64,000 nucleotides of DNA, taken from Scatophagus argus. Lineage: Eukaryota; Chordata; Actinopteri; Scatophagidae. The notes under the pieces were generated by a model. That model made no database searches. It was not told where the DNA came from and worked only from the letters and a program-made list of their open reading frames with translations. The stretch lies in assembly GCF_020382885.2 (NCBI RefSeq), contig NC_058512.1:8334802-8398801 (forward strand), written 5' to 3'. Both the position numbers and the translations under genes were made by a program. This document shows, in pieces, positions 1 through 18,963 of the stretch. Numbering within the stretch: the stretch's first letter is position 1; each line of letters starts with the position of its first letter.

Positions 1-2
1 CA

Positions 3-227
3 GATGACGACATATTCGGCGTCACAGGCCTGAACCTGTTTGATAAAGCCATGTGTGCAGACTCTGTGGTGGATGAAGAGGAGGAAGAGGGGCTGAAGAA
101 GTCCCACTCCAGCCCCTCTCTGGAGCTGGAGATGCCTCGTCCGACTGTGATCAAAGTCAGGCGTAACATCTCTGAAAGACGGACTTACCGCAGGACCGTC
201 GTTCCCCGATGGAACAAAGAGGCCTGA
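3..227 (+). CDS. 3' terminal coding exon of an unidentified gene
   Basis: This is an open frame running in from the window edge and ending in TGA at 225-227. It gives 74 C-terminal residues, starting [13 protein letters not shown] and ending [12 protein letters not shown]. In the middle are an acidic patch (DEEEEEG) and a serine/proline stretch ([12 protein letters not shown]), followed by a basic tail. The tail ([15 protein letters not shown]) looks like a linear interaction or phospho-regulated motif rather than a folded domain. Two AATAAA poly(A) signals (409-414 and 857-862) lie downstream, which fits a real 3' end. I do not recognise the family. An acceptor AG could sit at 2-3, so the exon may begin just inside the window. 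Coding status is fairly sure, identity is not. Confidence 0.6.
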   Translation, partial: DDDIFGVTGLNLFDKAMCADSVVDEEEEEGLKKSHSSPSLELEMPRPTVIKVRRNISERRTYRRTVVPRWNKEA

Positions 228-880
228 AAGGAGTTTTACTGTGAGAAAATACAAGCAGTTAACGGCCTTTAGAAAATGCAGATTTACACATTTCTGCTGT
301 GAGCTGACAGGACTTTAGTCTTTTAGTTTGTTGAAGTGCACATCAGAAATCTGCCTAAGCAAGTTGTTTTAGGGTTTTTCTGCGTTTTTATTTTGTGCAC
401 TTTACAAAAATAAATCTCAGGGAATCCCTAACCCTGTTTTCCCTCATTCATTTGTCGAGGGGCTCAACATCTCTGGACCTAATTTATATGGTTTTGTTGT
501 GTGAACTTTGATCTGTAGAAGTACCTGAAGTAGTACCTGAAGTTCAGTGAAATCTGATTTTCATTTATTTTTCTTTGGGCAGAAATCTGTCTTAAAATTA
601 TAACCACTAGAGGGTGCTGTTGTACAGTACATCTCTGTGTGAATGGAGGGGGACAGGATGTGCTGTCAGGTTGACTTAAACATATTTTTAAAAAAAAAAA
701 AAATTCCTAACTGCACTTTTGTTGTTTTAAATATTATGTATGAAATGTTTCTTTTCTGTGAATATTCATGAAGTTTGTGTTAATGTTACATGTGTTTTTT
801 TCCAAATGAAGGGTTTATTTCCAAAATGTTCTGTATTGTTTTTCTCTTTGGGGAAAAATAAACTTTTGTTTATCATTCGT
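228..880 (+). other. probable 3' UTR of the left-edge gene
   Basis: AT-rich non-coding sequence follows the TGA at 225-227. AATAAA signals lie at 409-414 and 857-862, the second followed by T-rich sequence, so either short or long 3' ends are possible. There is a poly(A) run near 692-703. No other gene is seen here. Confidence 0.5.
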
Positions 881-1457
881 TATTAGTGAGACTTTTTATG
901 GGTGCTAACACTTTTAGTTTGTTTCAATTGTTGTCTTAAAATTTCGATGTCAGTAATGCAAACGTGTTGAAGGCAACAGAGCTTTTATGTCGCATAGAAA
1001 CCTGTTTCCTGTTACAGAAAGGAAGATGAAACAACAATGATAATAATGAAGGATGCAGAAGTTCAGTTTTGGTTCATCTGTTTTTGTCACATTGGTGAAC
1101 CAACTCAGTTCAAAAAAGGGCAGCATGTGTATGTTGCAAATATCTTTTTTTTTTGCTTGTTGAAAAAATTCACCGTTTAATCACAAAATATATCCTTTTT
1201 TGGTATAAAATTCTCAGGGTTTGCCACGCAGATCTGAGTTCAATGAAGAAGAAAGCTTTTAAAATATTAACACCAGCGAGTGTGATTCACAGCGAGTGTC
1301 GCAGACTGATCAAATTGATCGAATAACTCAGAGTCAAATGATCTGAAGATCCAGTGGTCTGTGAAATTGTTCATTCAAATGATGGGGTTACTTTTTTCTT
1401 TTAATGCTGCACTTCTAAATGTGGAGTGATTCTCCCTGCACATCACCTCAACTACTG

Positions 1458-1459
<2 letters not shown>

Positions 1460-1500
<41 letters not shown>
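1460..1500. repeat. (TG)n microsatellite
   Basis: About 20 uninterrupted TG units in intergenic DNA. A tract of this length is expected to be polymorphic and can adopt Z-DNA. Confidence 0.97.
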
Positions 1501-1501
<1 letters not shown>

Positions 1502-4139
1502 TCGCCCTCAGTGGCACGGGTCCCATTTTGTTCTCTTTCAGCCTGACATGTTGAGCAGCAGTCGACCTGAGGCGGACGACAATAAGAGCAGGATGTCTGG
1601 AATCAACCCCCCACCCGACTCATCACCGCCACCTCCAAACACACACACAAAACCAAGACACACATTCCTCACACAGGAATGCAATGTGACAATAGGAAAC
1701 GCAATGAAGAGCACAGACAAAACAGACAGGCAAATTCTGTCCTGTTTGGGTGTCTGAATCGGATCACGGCGCTGGACAAAGTGGACATTTTGGTCCTGTG
1801 GATTCATTGGAGAATTTTCCCTCCTGGATTAACGTCAGGTGAAACCCAGGAGCCTCTGACTGATCGTCTTTGGGGCTTAATTAATATGATAAAACTCATC
1901 TTCTTCTCCTGTGAATGGAAGCAGTCTCCATTCATTCACAGGAACAACAACAGCTCATTAAGATAAAGTCAGATTTTGCAGATGAAGGTGATTGATGGGC
2001 CACATGAGTGACAGGGGGCCCCCGAGGCCATCATAGCACCTTCGGAGGGCGGCTCATCTCAGGTCCGTTCCAGCTAACCTACATGCTCTCAGGCCTGTGA
2101 CGAAATGTTACAGCGAGCGACAGCCATTAGTGCCCCTTGTTTTTCGGATCAAATTGAAATGTTTAATCTGTGCTAAAGATGCCGGTTGTGTGCTGGCGTC
2201 GCAGAGGAGCTCTCCACCAAAAGCTCTCCTCACATGGCCTGTGGACCATGACTTCAGCGGTGGTGGTGGCCTTGTTTTGGAGTGCCATCTCTCTCCTCCT
2301 CTCCAACAACAACAATGGCCCTGCTGGAGCAGCAGGGGTTGCAGTGGCTGCTGGGTTCAGAGGGCATCCTTCCCAAGGAGTTGGCCTGTTTTTGTTCCAT
2401 CTGCGCCACTCCATTCTCGTGCTTTGTGTGACTCAGTCAGGCCTGGGTGGGTAATTAAAAAGGCAAGAGCTCAAGTTGTGATCATTAGGGGCTTGACCAG
2501 CACAGGCTGCAAAAAAAGAGACAAGTTAAGGTCACCTCTACCCTCTTTTTTCCCCACTTTTTTCCTCCCACCGTCACTCCCACAGTGTTGCTTTGAACAT
2601 TGCCCAACATCCACGACGCTTCTGAAATACTCAGTAAATATAAGCCACAAACACCTGCACAGGCTGCCAACCAACATAAACTGTACTGTAAACACTCACA
2701 GCCAAGCCTGCCCTCAATGCTCCTCCTGATGCGCATTCTCCATCTGCTGCCGACGCCTCGCACGCTCTACTTGTTACTTGTTATCTTTTATCCACACTAG
2801 CACTTGATTTGTCTCACTCGGGCTTTAGGAAAAACATTTTTTTGGTCTCCCCTTTTGATGTCCTCTCCCTCCTCTGATTCTCTGTCCCCGTCCTTCGCTC
2901 CTCAATGCTGTGATTCTCCGTCCAGGGCCCTCGAAGTCTCTCTGTGGTCGTTTAAGGGGTTTTGTTTTGTTCTGCTCCATTCTCCTCTTAAGACATTAAA
3001 CAAGAACCGTCTCTTGTTCAGTGTCCACTCGTACCAGACATGATTTCCTGCTCTTTCCGACTGCACAGAGCCAAACACAGTGGATCTATTCGGCGTCCAC
3101 ATGAGTGTAATTTTCAGAGGGAAGTGATATTCTTTTATCGCAGTGCCCTGATTTGAAAGAAATGGGAGTCACTGAAGAAAAACAACTTCTCTGCCCTCTT
3201 CCCTCCGAGACTGCACTCATTAGTGTCGCTTTTTCTCATGGCCAGACATTTTCATTTTATTTGCCAATCAGACCCAGCGCAAACATGAATCTGTCTTTAG
3301 ATTTCATCAGAGCAGAGCCTTCAAAAGGCCGGCTTACTGTGGCAAAAGAGGCACTTATTGAGGGACTTAAAGCAAGTGCCTTGCTTAAGGGCATTTCAAC
3401 GCATGACCTCTTTTTGCCCTCTGCTCTTAAAAACACACACGCTCCTGCCTCCGAACACACTCCTCGGGCGCAGACTCTGTGGCTTTTCAGACGCAGGACA
3501 AACATGATCTTAAAGTCGGGCACTTAACATATAGAGTGGCGCAAGAATGTTTGTGAACTAATCTTCTCCATCTTATCTCATTTCATCTTTCAACTGATAC
3601 AAGAGTTTTAACTGTATTCAATCCAAATCCAAATCAATTTGCCTCTGTGCCTGTCTCTTGTTGATAATCTTTAATCCAAAGTGCAATTCGAGGATCAAAC
3701 AGCATTATTGAGAAATGTATGTGACTTTGAATGAGCTATTTGTCAGCTGAGAGTTTGACTCCCCCGGCCTCCACAGGTCAGGCCTCTCCCTCAGGGCAGT
3801 ACCTGATACCTGGCAGATTTTATCCATCTCGGTATGTGTGTGTGTGTGTGTGTGTGTAGTGTTGAATGTGAGTGTGCTTTGAAAGGCGTGTTTTTCTTGA
3901 TGTCTTCAAGTCAATAGCAGCTTCCTGCCTTCAGGGCCTGTTCGTTGTTTGATAGGGACACAGGGCACCTGTGTTTCCTCCCTCCGCCTGCTCCGACACA
4001 GGAACACCCTCTGTTTGACCACTTTGCTCTGTTTGACTGGCACATTTGTTCCAGGTGCATTATGGTTAAAGGTGGAGGAGATTAGATAGCTTCTTGAAAT
4101 TTGAGGAAGGTGTTGCAATTTGAAGTCTGCTCAGGTGTT

Positions 4140-4665
4140 CTCAGGTCATTTCTCTGGCAAAAATGTCCTTGGTACCAACATTTGGATGAGCCATCATTTT
4201 GTCAGTTGGTTCAGACTGAAATGTTGGATGGGTTGCCATGACGTTTGAACAGACATTTATGTTTCCCAGAGGATGAATCCTACTGACTTTGGTGATCCCC
4301 TGACCTTACCTCTCGTGCAACCATGAGTTTGACACTTCACGGCTATTGAATGTTTAGCTTGAAGGTTACTTTTTGACCTTGGAGCCAGGATGCTAACGAT
4401 GCTTTCAACAACATCCGGTGGCTTCTCAAGATTTTCTGCTGGCTTGAATGTTACGAGATGTAGTTGATAACAGGAATGTTGGAACTGGTGTTTAGAATAT
4501 GTTTTCGGATTTGGATGAAACTTGGTTCAGATGTTCATGTCCGCCCTGCAGATGGATTTTAATAGCTTTGGTGATCATTGAACTTTTCATCAAATGCAAT
4601 CATCAGGACAAAATCATATCAAAGAAGAACAGCATGTGTTTTGTTGCATGATATATGACCAAAAA
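4140..4665. repeat. dispersed teleost repeat, two degenerate modules
   Basis: Two diverged copies of the same phrase are visible. One near 4271-4306 reads GATGAATCC...GACTTTGGTGATCCCCTGACC. The other near 4550-4595 reads GATGGATTT...AGCTTTGGTGATCATTGAAC. A related stretch lies at about 24040-24180 (CTGCCATGAAATG...GGTACAGAC...TCTAGCGCCATCATCAGG). From memory this wording (TGCCATGA...TTTGGT, GGTGATCCCCTGAC) is very common in acanthomorph fish genomes. Its transposon class is not evident here: I see no open reading frame and no clear terminal repeats. Confidence 0.55.
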
Positions 4666-6879
4666 CCTGCACAACTGACCCTTCCTTCAGCTTCAATTAA
4701 GGTTTGTGTTAATAGCTTTTAGCATGAATGCGCACATGGATAATCACTGTGTAAAGTGGATGTGATTATCAGATTAACGGTTTCAGAAAGTTCCAAAAAT
4801 TGTTGAACGCAGCTTGGAGTCAAAAACGAGTGTGGGCAGGGGTTTTTCAGCAACTCCTGAAGTACACTGACCCTTCAGTCTTGCTTTAAGTATGTGAAAA
4901 ACGAGAAGTTGCTCTGACACAACACAATAAGAATCTCACACTATCAAAGGACCACAAAGAACGGACAAAACGAATGAAAGGTTCATCAGCATGGCATGGT
5001 CCAAAAACAATTAATAAACAAAGTGATGAGTTCACTCACACAATCTGGGTTTTCCCGAGGGCCACATAAAGCCTGAGCCGGGCGGGGCCCACAAAGCAGC
5101 ACTGCCATTCACAGTTTAAAACAACAGCGTGTTCTGCAACTCATTTGGACGGACAAATTCTGTCAGCCCACATAATACCTATTTGCTGGGCTGAATTGGT
5201 TGGCCAGTGTCTCGGGCCCAGAGATAAGTGGAGGACTTTCCAGATGACTGGCCTGGGACAACCCCGACCCGTCATCCCACTGATTGCCACACACTCCTCT
5301 GCTGCCTTTTTGGCAGCAATTTCTCCAGGGGCCCACATTCTGTCTTTGAGTTTGTCCCCATAATGGTAATAGGACACATGCCTTCTCGTTCACACACACA
5401 CAGTGTTATATATCACACACAGAGATACACATTCCTGCTCTGACTCTCCATAACACACGCCCACACGCACACATAGACAGTGTTAGTATGGCTCTGTGTT
5501 AAATGTAGTAAGTCCCAGTCGCCCCGTCCTGCCAGCTTTGTCTGCCCTCAGCTGTTCCGGCCCGGTGCCTGTATTGTGCTGCCGGGCTCATTACCAGACC
5601 AGAAGCACTGTGGCCCAAAACCTCCTCGCTAATAGGCCCGGAGAGAGAGAGAGAGGGCGAGAGAGGAGTTATTTCTGCAGTGGACTGTGTGTAGCACTAT
5701 AATGCTTTGTTTATTGGCACCGAGACTGTTAATGTTTAACGTTTGCTGCCGTTATTTCTCTGGCCGGCCGTCAGCTGGCTGAGGAATTTGCAATTGGGTT
5801 TCAGCGAAAAGGTTTGCCTCGTCCCCGTGAGGCACATTGACTTGAAAGCTCCTCTGTATGTATGAGTGTATGTGGATGTGTGTGTTTCTGCATGCCTGAG
5901 CAGGGAACTGGAAAGAATGAGTGTCCACTCAGTTGATGGGCTGTCTGGAGTGGGCCAGGCCACTTGGACAACAATGGGATGAAGTGCAGCTATTGTTTAA
6001 AGTTTACAGGGCGGTACGCGGCGTGTACAGTAGAGCGGCTGCAGGAGAGGGATACAAACAGAGGGGGTGTAAAGAGGTGAGTCAGGAAAATGGCGAAATG
6101 CGGAGTGAGTGAAAGAGGAGTGCATAGTGTAAACAGAAAGACATCAGGGCTGATCTTCGTCAGCGGACAGATACGGCTCTGACTGAACTGATATCGAGGA
6201 CTTTAAGTGATTGTCTCAGAAGTCTGACAAAAGCCTTCATACAGTCTCATTCCAGAGTTATGTAATTAGGCTTGAGGGTTTCTTTAACGGTGAATTAGGC
6301 CGCGAACCTCTTAGAAGTTCATGAACTGAACATCACTGCAGAGGTTGTAATGGTCTAATGAGACTAAACAGCAGCCTCCACAAAACAGGAAAAGGTTGGG
6401 GGAAACGGAAGCACGTTCAAGTTCACAATCCGTTTTCCCCCACTGATAAAACCTAATTTTTTTTTTTTAAACGTACATGGAAATAAAACCTATAAAGCAA
6501 ACATTGGAGATTATGTTATCTGTAAATAAATAGTAAATAAGTAAGAAAACAAAATAAACAGATAATAAAATAAGAAAGGAATTGACCAAATACACAAATA
6601 ATTGCAAAATATCCATATATTTACCCATATAGATAGTATTTATATAATTTACAGTTTACCACATTACAACTGGGCAACTTCCCTTGCTGATTATGATGGA
6701 AAGCTCCAGAACAGCTACAAAATGAACTTATAATATTATTCATATCACTGATATATTACAGTAAAAATCTGTGGATGTGTACACGCAGTATGAAGTACGA
6801 AGGTCTCTTTAATCTTATTTAGGTAGAGTTGACGAACAGTTTTGGGCTTATTTTCCCTCCCTGCACATCACCTGAGATC

Positions 6880-7140
6880 ACATAATGTCGCTGCCTCGTG
6901 CCCGCTTTACTCACAGCTATCACTACTAACACGTGCAGCGCGTGTGAAGCCCCAGCGTCTGAGCGCGAGCCCAAACGGCTCAGCTTCAACATGGAGCGAG
7001 CGGCCTTCCTCCTCCCCCTCCTCCTCCTCCTCCTCCTCCGTCATCCTCGCGCCGTCCCACGCGGCGGCGGCGGCACCAGGTGGGCCGCGGCACAGCCGAA
7101 CCGTGGCGTCGTTAACGCGCTGCAATTATGAGGCCGCAAC
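6880..7140. promoter_or_regulatory. CpG-rich island, no assigned gene
   Basis: Dense CpG and GC-rich sequence (cgcgcc, gcggcggcgg, ggccgcgg) stands out from AT-rich surroundings. It lies about 0.4 kb beyond the probable 3' end of pax8. It contains an ATG at 6991-6993 in good Kozak context, followed by a leucine-rich frame created by a CTC/CTT repeat and then a possible donor (CACCAG|GTGGG). This may be an orphan CpG island, a promoter of an unseen transcript, or just low-complexity GC sequence. Confidence 0.4.
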
Positions 7141-7297
7141 GAGGGACGAAATAATTGCAAATAAAACTACATGATGCAGAAAATAAAAAAAGGAATTAAA
7201 CAGATGCGCGTGTTTGCAGGATCATTGCTTTCGTCCTTTCAAAACGCTGAGAGCTGCAGCATTTCGGGCTGTGCAGGTGAACTTTAGCGTTATTACA

Positions 7298-7363
<66 letters not shown>
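7298..7363. repeat. (AAT)n microsatellite
   Basis: About 22 perfect AAT units, close to the probable 3' end of pax8. The tract is likely to vary in length between individuals. Confidence 0.97.
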
Positions 7364-7515
7364 CTATATTTAAAATCAAATGGCTATCCTTACAAACGAA
7401 GCTGCCTGAGACACGCAACATATCAAAACGCATTACTGTCAGCTCTACACTTATAATAATAATTTACATGATTCGTTATTATTATTGGCTTGTAGCTTGT
7501 AAAATCAGAACCACC

Positions 7516-8494
7516 TTTATTTATTTATGTTTTTTTTTTTTTTTTTAAAAAAGACACCAGTATAAACAAAAGTAAATTTGTCATGCTTTAATTAAAATAA
7601 TTCTTTAGAAATTCATTATTTACATCTGCAATAATATTAATAACTGTATAAGAAAAAATAGTCACAGTTCTTACCAAACATCAGAACATCAGCATGACAG
7701 CAAACTAAACTCGATGCAAAACAAAATGTATTTCAAGCCTTGTTGGTATTTAGTAGCCAAATCACCGCCATCCCCCTCCCTCATTAGCCGTTCTCTGAGT
7801 AAAACTGCATCACTTCCCCATAAGCAATTCATCATTTACAATATGTACATATTGCTAGACAAATACATTAATTGTCTTTGAGGGGCATACGAATGTGGCC
7901 ATTTTGTTGCCACTGTGTTTCAATGTGTCAAATATTAGTCTGTGTTTCACTACAGGAAAGCTCTTATGAATTTACAGTGAAAACAAGTCACAAAATAAAC
8001 TGGCAAGCAGACACAGATCAGGAAAAGGAACAGATTTATGATGACAGGACAAAAAAAAACAAAACAAAAAAAAGCTTTGTAAACAAGAGCAGGCATAGTT
8101 CAGTAGAAAGGAGTTGCATATCCGTATTCACTGGATCAGTGGTGTCGAGTTGTAGATGTGCGAGAAAGAAAGTCTTTGGCCAAAAACTAAGCTCTGGATA
8201 CTGAAAATATGCACCTTGACGTGAGATGTCGGGCTGAGTCTCTGAAATCAGGCCCTGGGAGGAGTCCAGTCTTAGCAATGTGTAAACGTGCGTGAGTCAG
8301 TTACCCTGGGCGATGGCGACAAATAAATAGCATATGAGTTGGGTGTTGTAGGCCGGAGTCTCAAGTTCACATCCAGGTTTGACTTTCACACCTTGGCCCG
8401 TGATCAGATGCATCAGCTGATGTGAAGGTCTCCGGCCTGCAGTTTGGGGTCAAGTCAGGTCCATCGGCGTCGAGTTCGCCTCGTGTAGCATGGA
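7516..8494 (-). other. probable pax8 3' UTR
   Basis: This lies downstream of the pax8 stop on the minus strand. Overlapping AATAAA signals on that strand appear as TTTATT at 7516-7521 and 7520-7525 on the plus strand. No other gene occupies the interval. The exact cleavage site is inferred. Confidence 0.45.
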
Positions 8495-16399
<7,905 letters not shown>

Positions 16400-16642
16400 T
16401 TCCCTGAGTTTTTGGTCTTTGCTCGTCCAGCTGAACGTGATGCTGTCCTCGTCCACGCTGTCCCAGTTAAAGTGTGTCGACTCCCCGTGCTGCCTCGTCT
16501 GGCATGAGTGTGTCTCTGAGCTCGCTGTTGACGGCGCGCTGCAGGAGGACAGTGCTTTATGAAATGTGCTGTTGGACATATGGGATGACTCTGAGCTCAT
16601 ACAGAACAAATACTCAGCTGGTATTTTGAACATTGTCTTCAA
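16400..16642 (-). other. open in-frame extension upstream of the pax8 start (5' UTR or N-terminal extension)
   Basis: On the minus strand the 81 codons before the chosen ATG (16399-16397) contain no stop and are in frame with MSSNTGR of exon 1. Further in-frame ATGs occur upstream, the most distal at 16642. This may be 5' UTR that happens to lack stops, or an N-terminally extended Pax8 isoform. Confidence 0.4.
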
Positions 16643-18939
16643 ATCACCTGCACATGTCTGTCTTTCTTTCCAGCTGTGGACAACAGAGAACTTTATTTAA
16701 CTTTAAGACTACAGATCAACCCTGAAGTTCAGTGTTTGTGTAAATAAAAACAAAAAAAGAAAAAAACATGCTATGACATCAGTATTTGTAAAACATAAAA
16801 TACCTTGTTCCACTTCAGCCAACACAAATGGCTGCTCTTATTTGCTTTGTATTTAGTTTTGTTAAACTTTATCATCATAATTATTACAACTTTAGAACCA
16901 GAGAGTGGATTTTGTTTGGGATCTTGAATAGAGGAAAAGCGATGTTTGCAATGTGTGAAGTAGATTTGGTTTTAAGCGAGAAAAAGTTTGAGGAGGGAGA
17001 AACACTCCACAGGTCTGTGTTTAAAATGCTGATGTTGTTAACTTTCAAAGAAAAAAAACAGTAAATGACATGAGATCAAATATCATGAGCTCGAGTAAAT
17101 ATTACAAGAAGGAAATGAAATTGAAAGGACGTAAAAGCTAAGATGAATTATTAGGATGTCTTCATTAAAAGCTGCTAAATATGATAGCTGTCGGTTGTTA
17201 CTGTCCACAAGTAAGCTTTGTTTACGGGCTTCATCTGCTTCTCAGCTGCGCTGGGCAAACTTCACAGCAATAAGAGTGAAACATTATGAGACATTACAAA
17301 ACAAGACAGCAGAGGCTCCTTCATACCCAGAGATTGGCCTGCTGTTCATTTACATCAGCCACAGTCTTTGGAATAATGTGATGTTTCTTTGTTTGTTTGT
17401 TTGTTTTAAAAAATATAATAATTCAGGACACACTTGGAAAAACACAGAACGATTCATTTTGCTGAGTGGAGCTGCTTCAGGCTGAAGTGGGAGCTGCCAC
17501 TGAAGCTGCCAGGTGTTGTCATGTCCTGCAGGGTGGACATTTTAAAAATGAACTGAATAATTAGCAGACTGTCACATTGTGGCAGATTGAGTTAAGATGA
17601 AATTATTATGTCGGTTTCCTAACAGTTACATTGTGGCTGCTAGACATTAAGTTCACTGTGCATTGGCAGGTTTGATTAACTCTTGCCTTTTGCTGTTTTT
17701 TTTTTTTTTTTACTTTTTATTTTTTAACTTGAATCATTTTATTTATTTGAAAGTATGGTGTAACTTTTTGTAAAATAAATTTCTGTAGTTTTTTTTTTTC
17801 TGTTTGCAAGTTGCCTTCCAAAAGCTTAAATGTTTTCCTTTCAAACTTCACTGATGTAATTCTAGCAGCACTTTGGAAACATACTGTGCGAAGCAAAATT
17901 ATTTTACATTTTGATTTGCTGAAATTAAAAAAAATGTTCAAAAATTCTAGATCCTAATTATTCTAACAACAATTGAATCAATTTCTGAATAATAATTGCG
18001 ATCTGATTTTATAGAAATTAAAACCAAGTCAGGGTTGGAAACAAATTTTGACATTTTTAAATGTAAGTGTGGCACTTAGTCCTACGGAGCTCTTAGCCTC
18101 CTTACTGTTATTAAGTGTTCCTTTTAATGGTGACGATCAATATGCTTCTTATTTATCCTGATTTTTGTACTTCGGTTTGCATTTTTCATTTACCAACAAT
18201 TAACATCTCGCGTTCACTCATTCAGCCATTTTATATTTTTGAAGTGACGTTATGCATTTTAAGATCCGACTTCATGTCTTGTATTTTCTATTTTGACGGC
18301 TAATTTTACTTTGTGCTAATCATGTTGATAACAGTGGACACTTCTTATAAAGAAAGACACTACTGATTCGGTTACTAGCTTTAATAAATTTTCGCATTAA
18401 AGGCACAGTTTTTTTTTCTTCTTGTTATTTTACAGAAGATAAGATCCGTGGTATATATATTTGTATATATATGAAAATACAACTCATATTAGATTTATTT
18501 TATATGAAGCTGCAGCGGTGGAAATGAAAGCATTCGCGCTTGAATTAATTTGTCACAGCTGTTCATCTCTTTTCTAACCATGACTTTGGATGATTATAAT
18601 GTTCTTCAAATAACTTTCTGCTTAAATGGACCCGGGTCACATCTTCCTTCACTCTCATTACGATAAACTGCTCTCATTATTAAGCCTGCGGTTCTGCATC
18701 GAGTCTTTTCCTTATGATTCAAGCCTCTTGTGTTCCGCTGTGCTGTCGGGACCGCGGATCTCTAATTGCGCCTTAATAAACGCACACATCACATCACACA
18801 GAGATGCTGAAATGAGACCTTACCTTCCAACGACGCAGCTCAAAATACAAAACGTCCCCCCCCCGAGCAGATGTTCTGATATTATCCAAATGACGGGACT
18901 CTGGTGGTGTAACACTGTGAGTGTGCGGGGCGGCTCTCC

Positions 18940-18963
18940 TGTGTTGTGTTGTGTTGTGTTGTG
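18940..18963. repeat. (TGTGT/TTGTG)n short tandem repeat
   Basis: Four to five copies of a GTTGT-type pentamer in the CpG-richer block upstream of pax8. Confidence 0.9.

Larger units (their letters stand above)
881..7515. other. intergenic region between the left-edge gene and pax8
   Basis: No gene with recognisable protein similarity is seen. The stretch holds a (TG)n tract at 1460-1500, a shorter one near 3836-3860, a dispersed teleost repeat at about 4140-4665, a short GA tract near 5642-5666, a CpG-rich patch near 6880-7140 and a long (AAT)n tract at 7298-7363. Several open frames of 60-210 codons exist (the longest 2097-2729), but they lack domain character and are cut by low-complexity sequence. 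Unique segments, for example 5040-5380, could be conserved non-coding elements, which cannot be judged from one genome. Confidence 0.6.

Noticed and set aside
2097..2729. 210-codon plus-strand open frame
   Set aside because: No domain, mixed low-complexity content and overlapping frames on both strands. Looks like chance openness in GC-richer DNA.
7214..7456. poly-asparagine frame
   Set aside because: Translation of the (AAT)n microsatellite.
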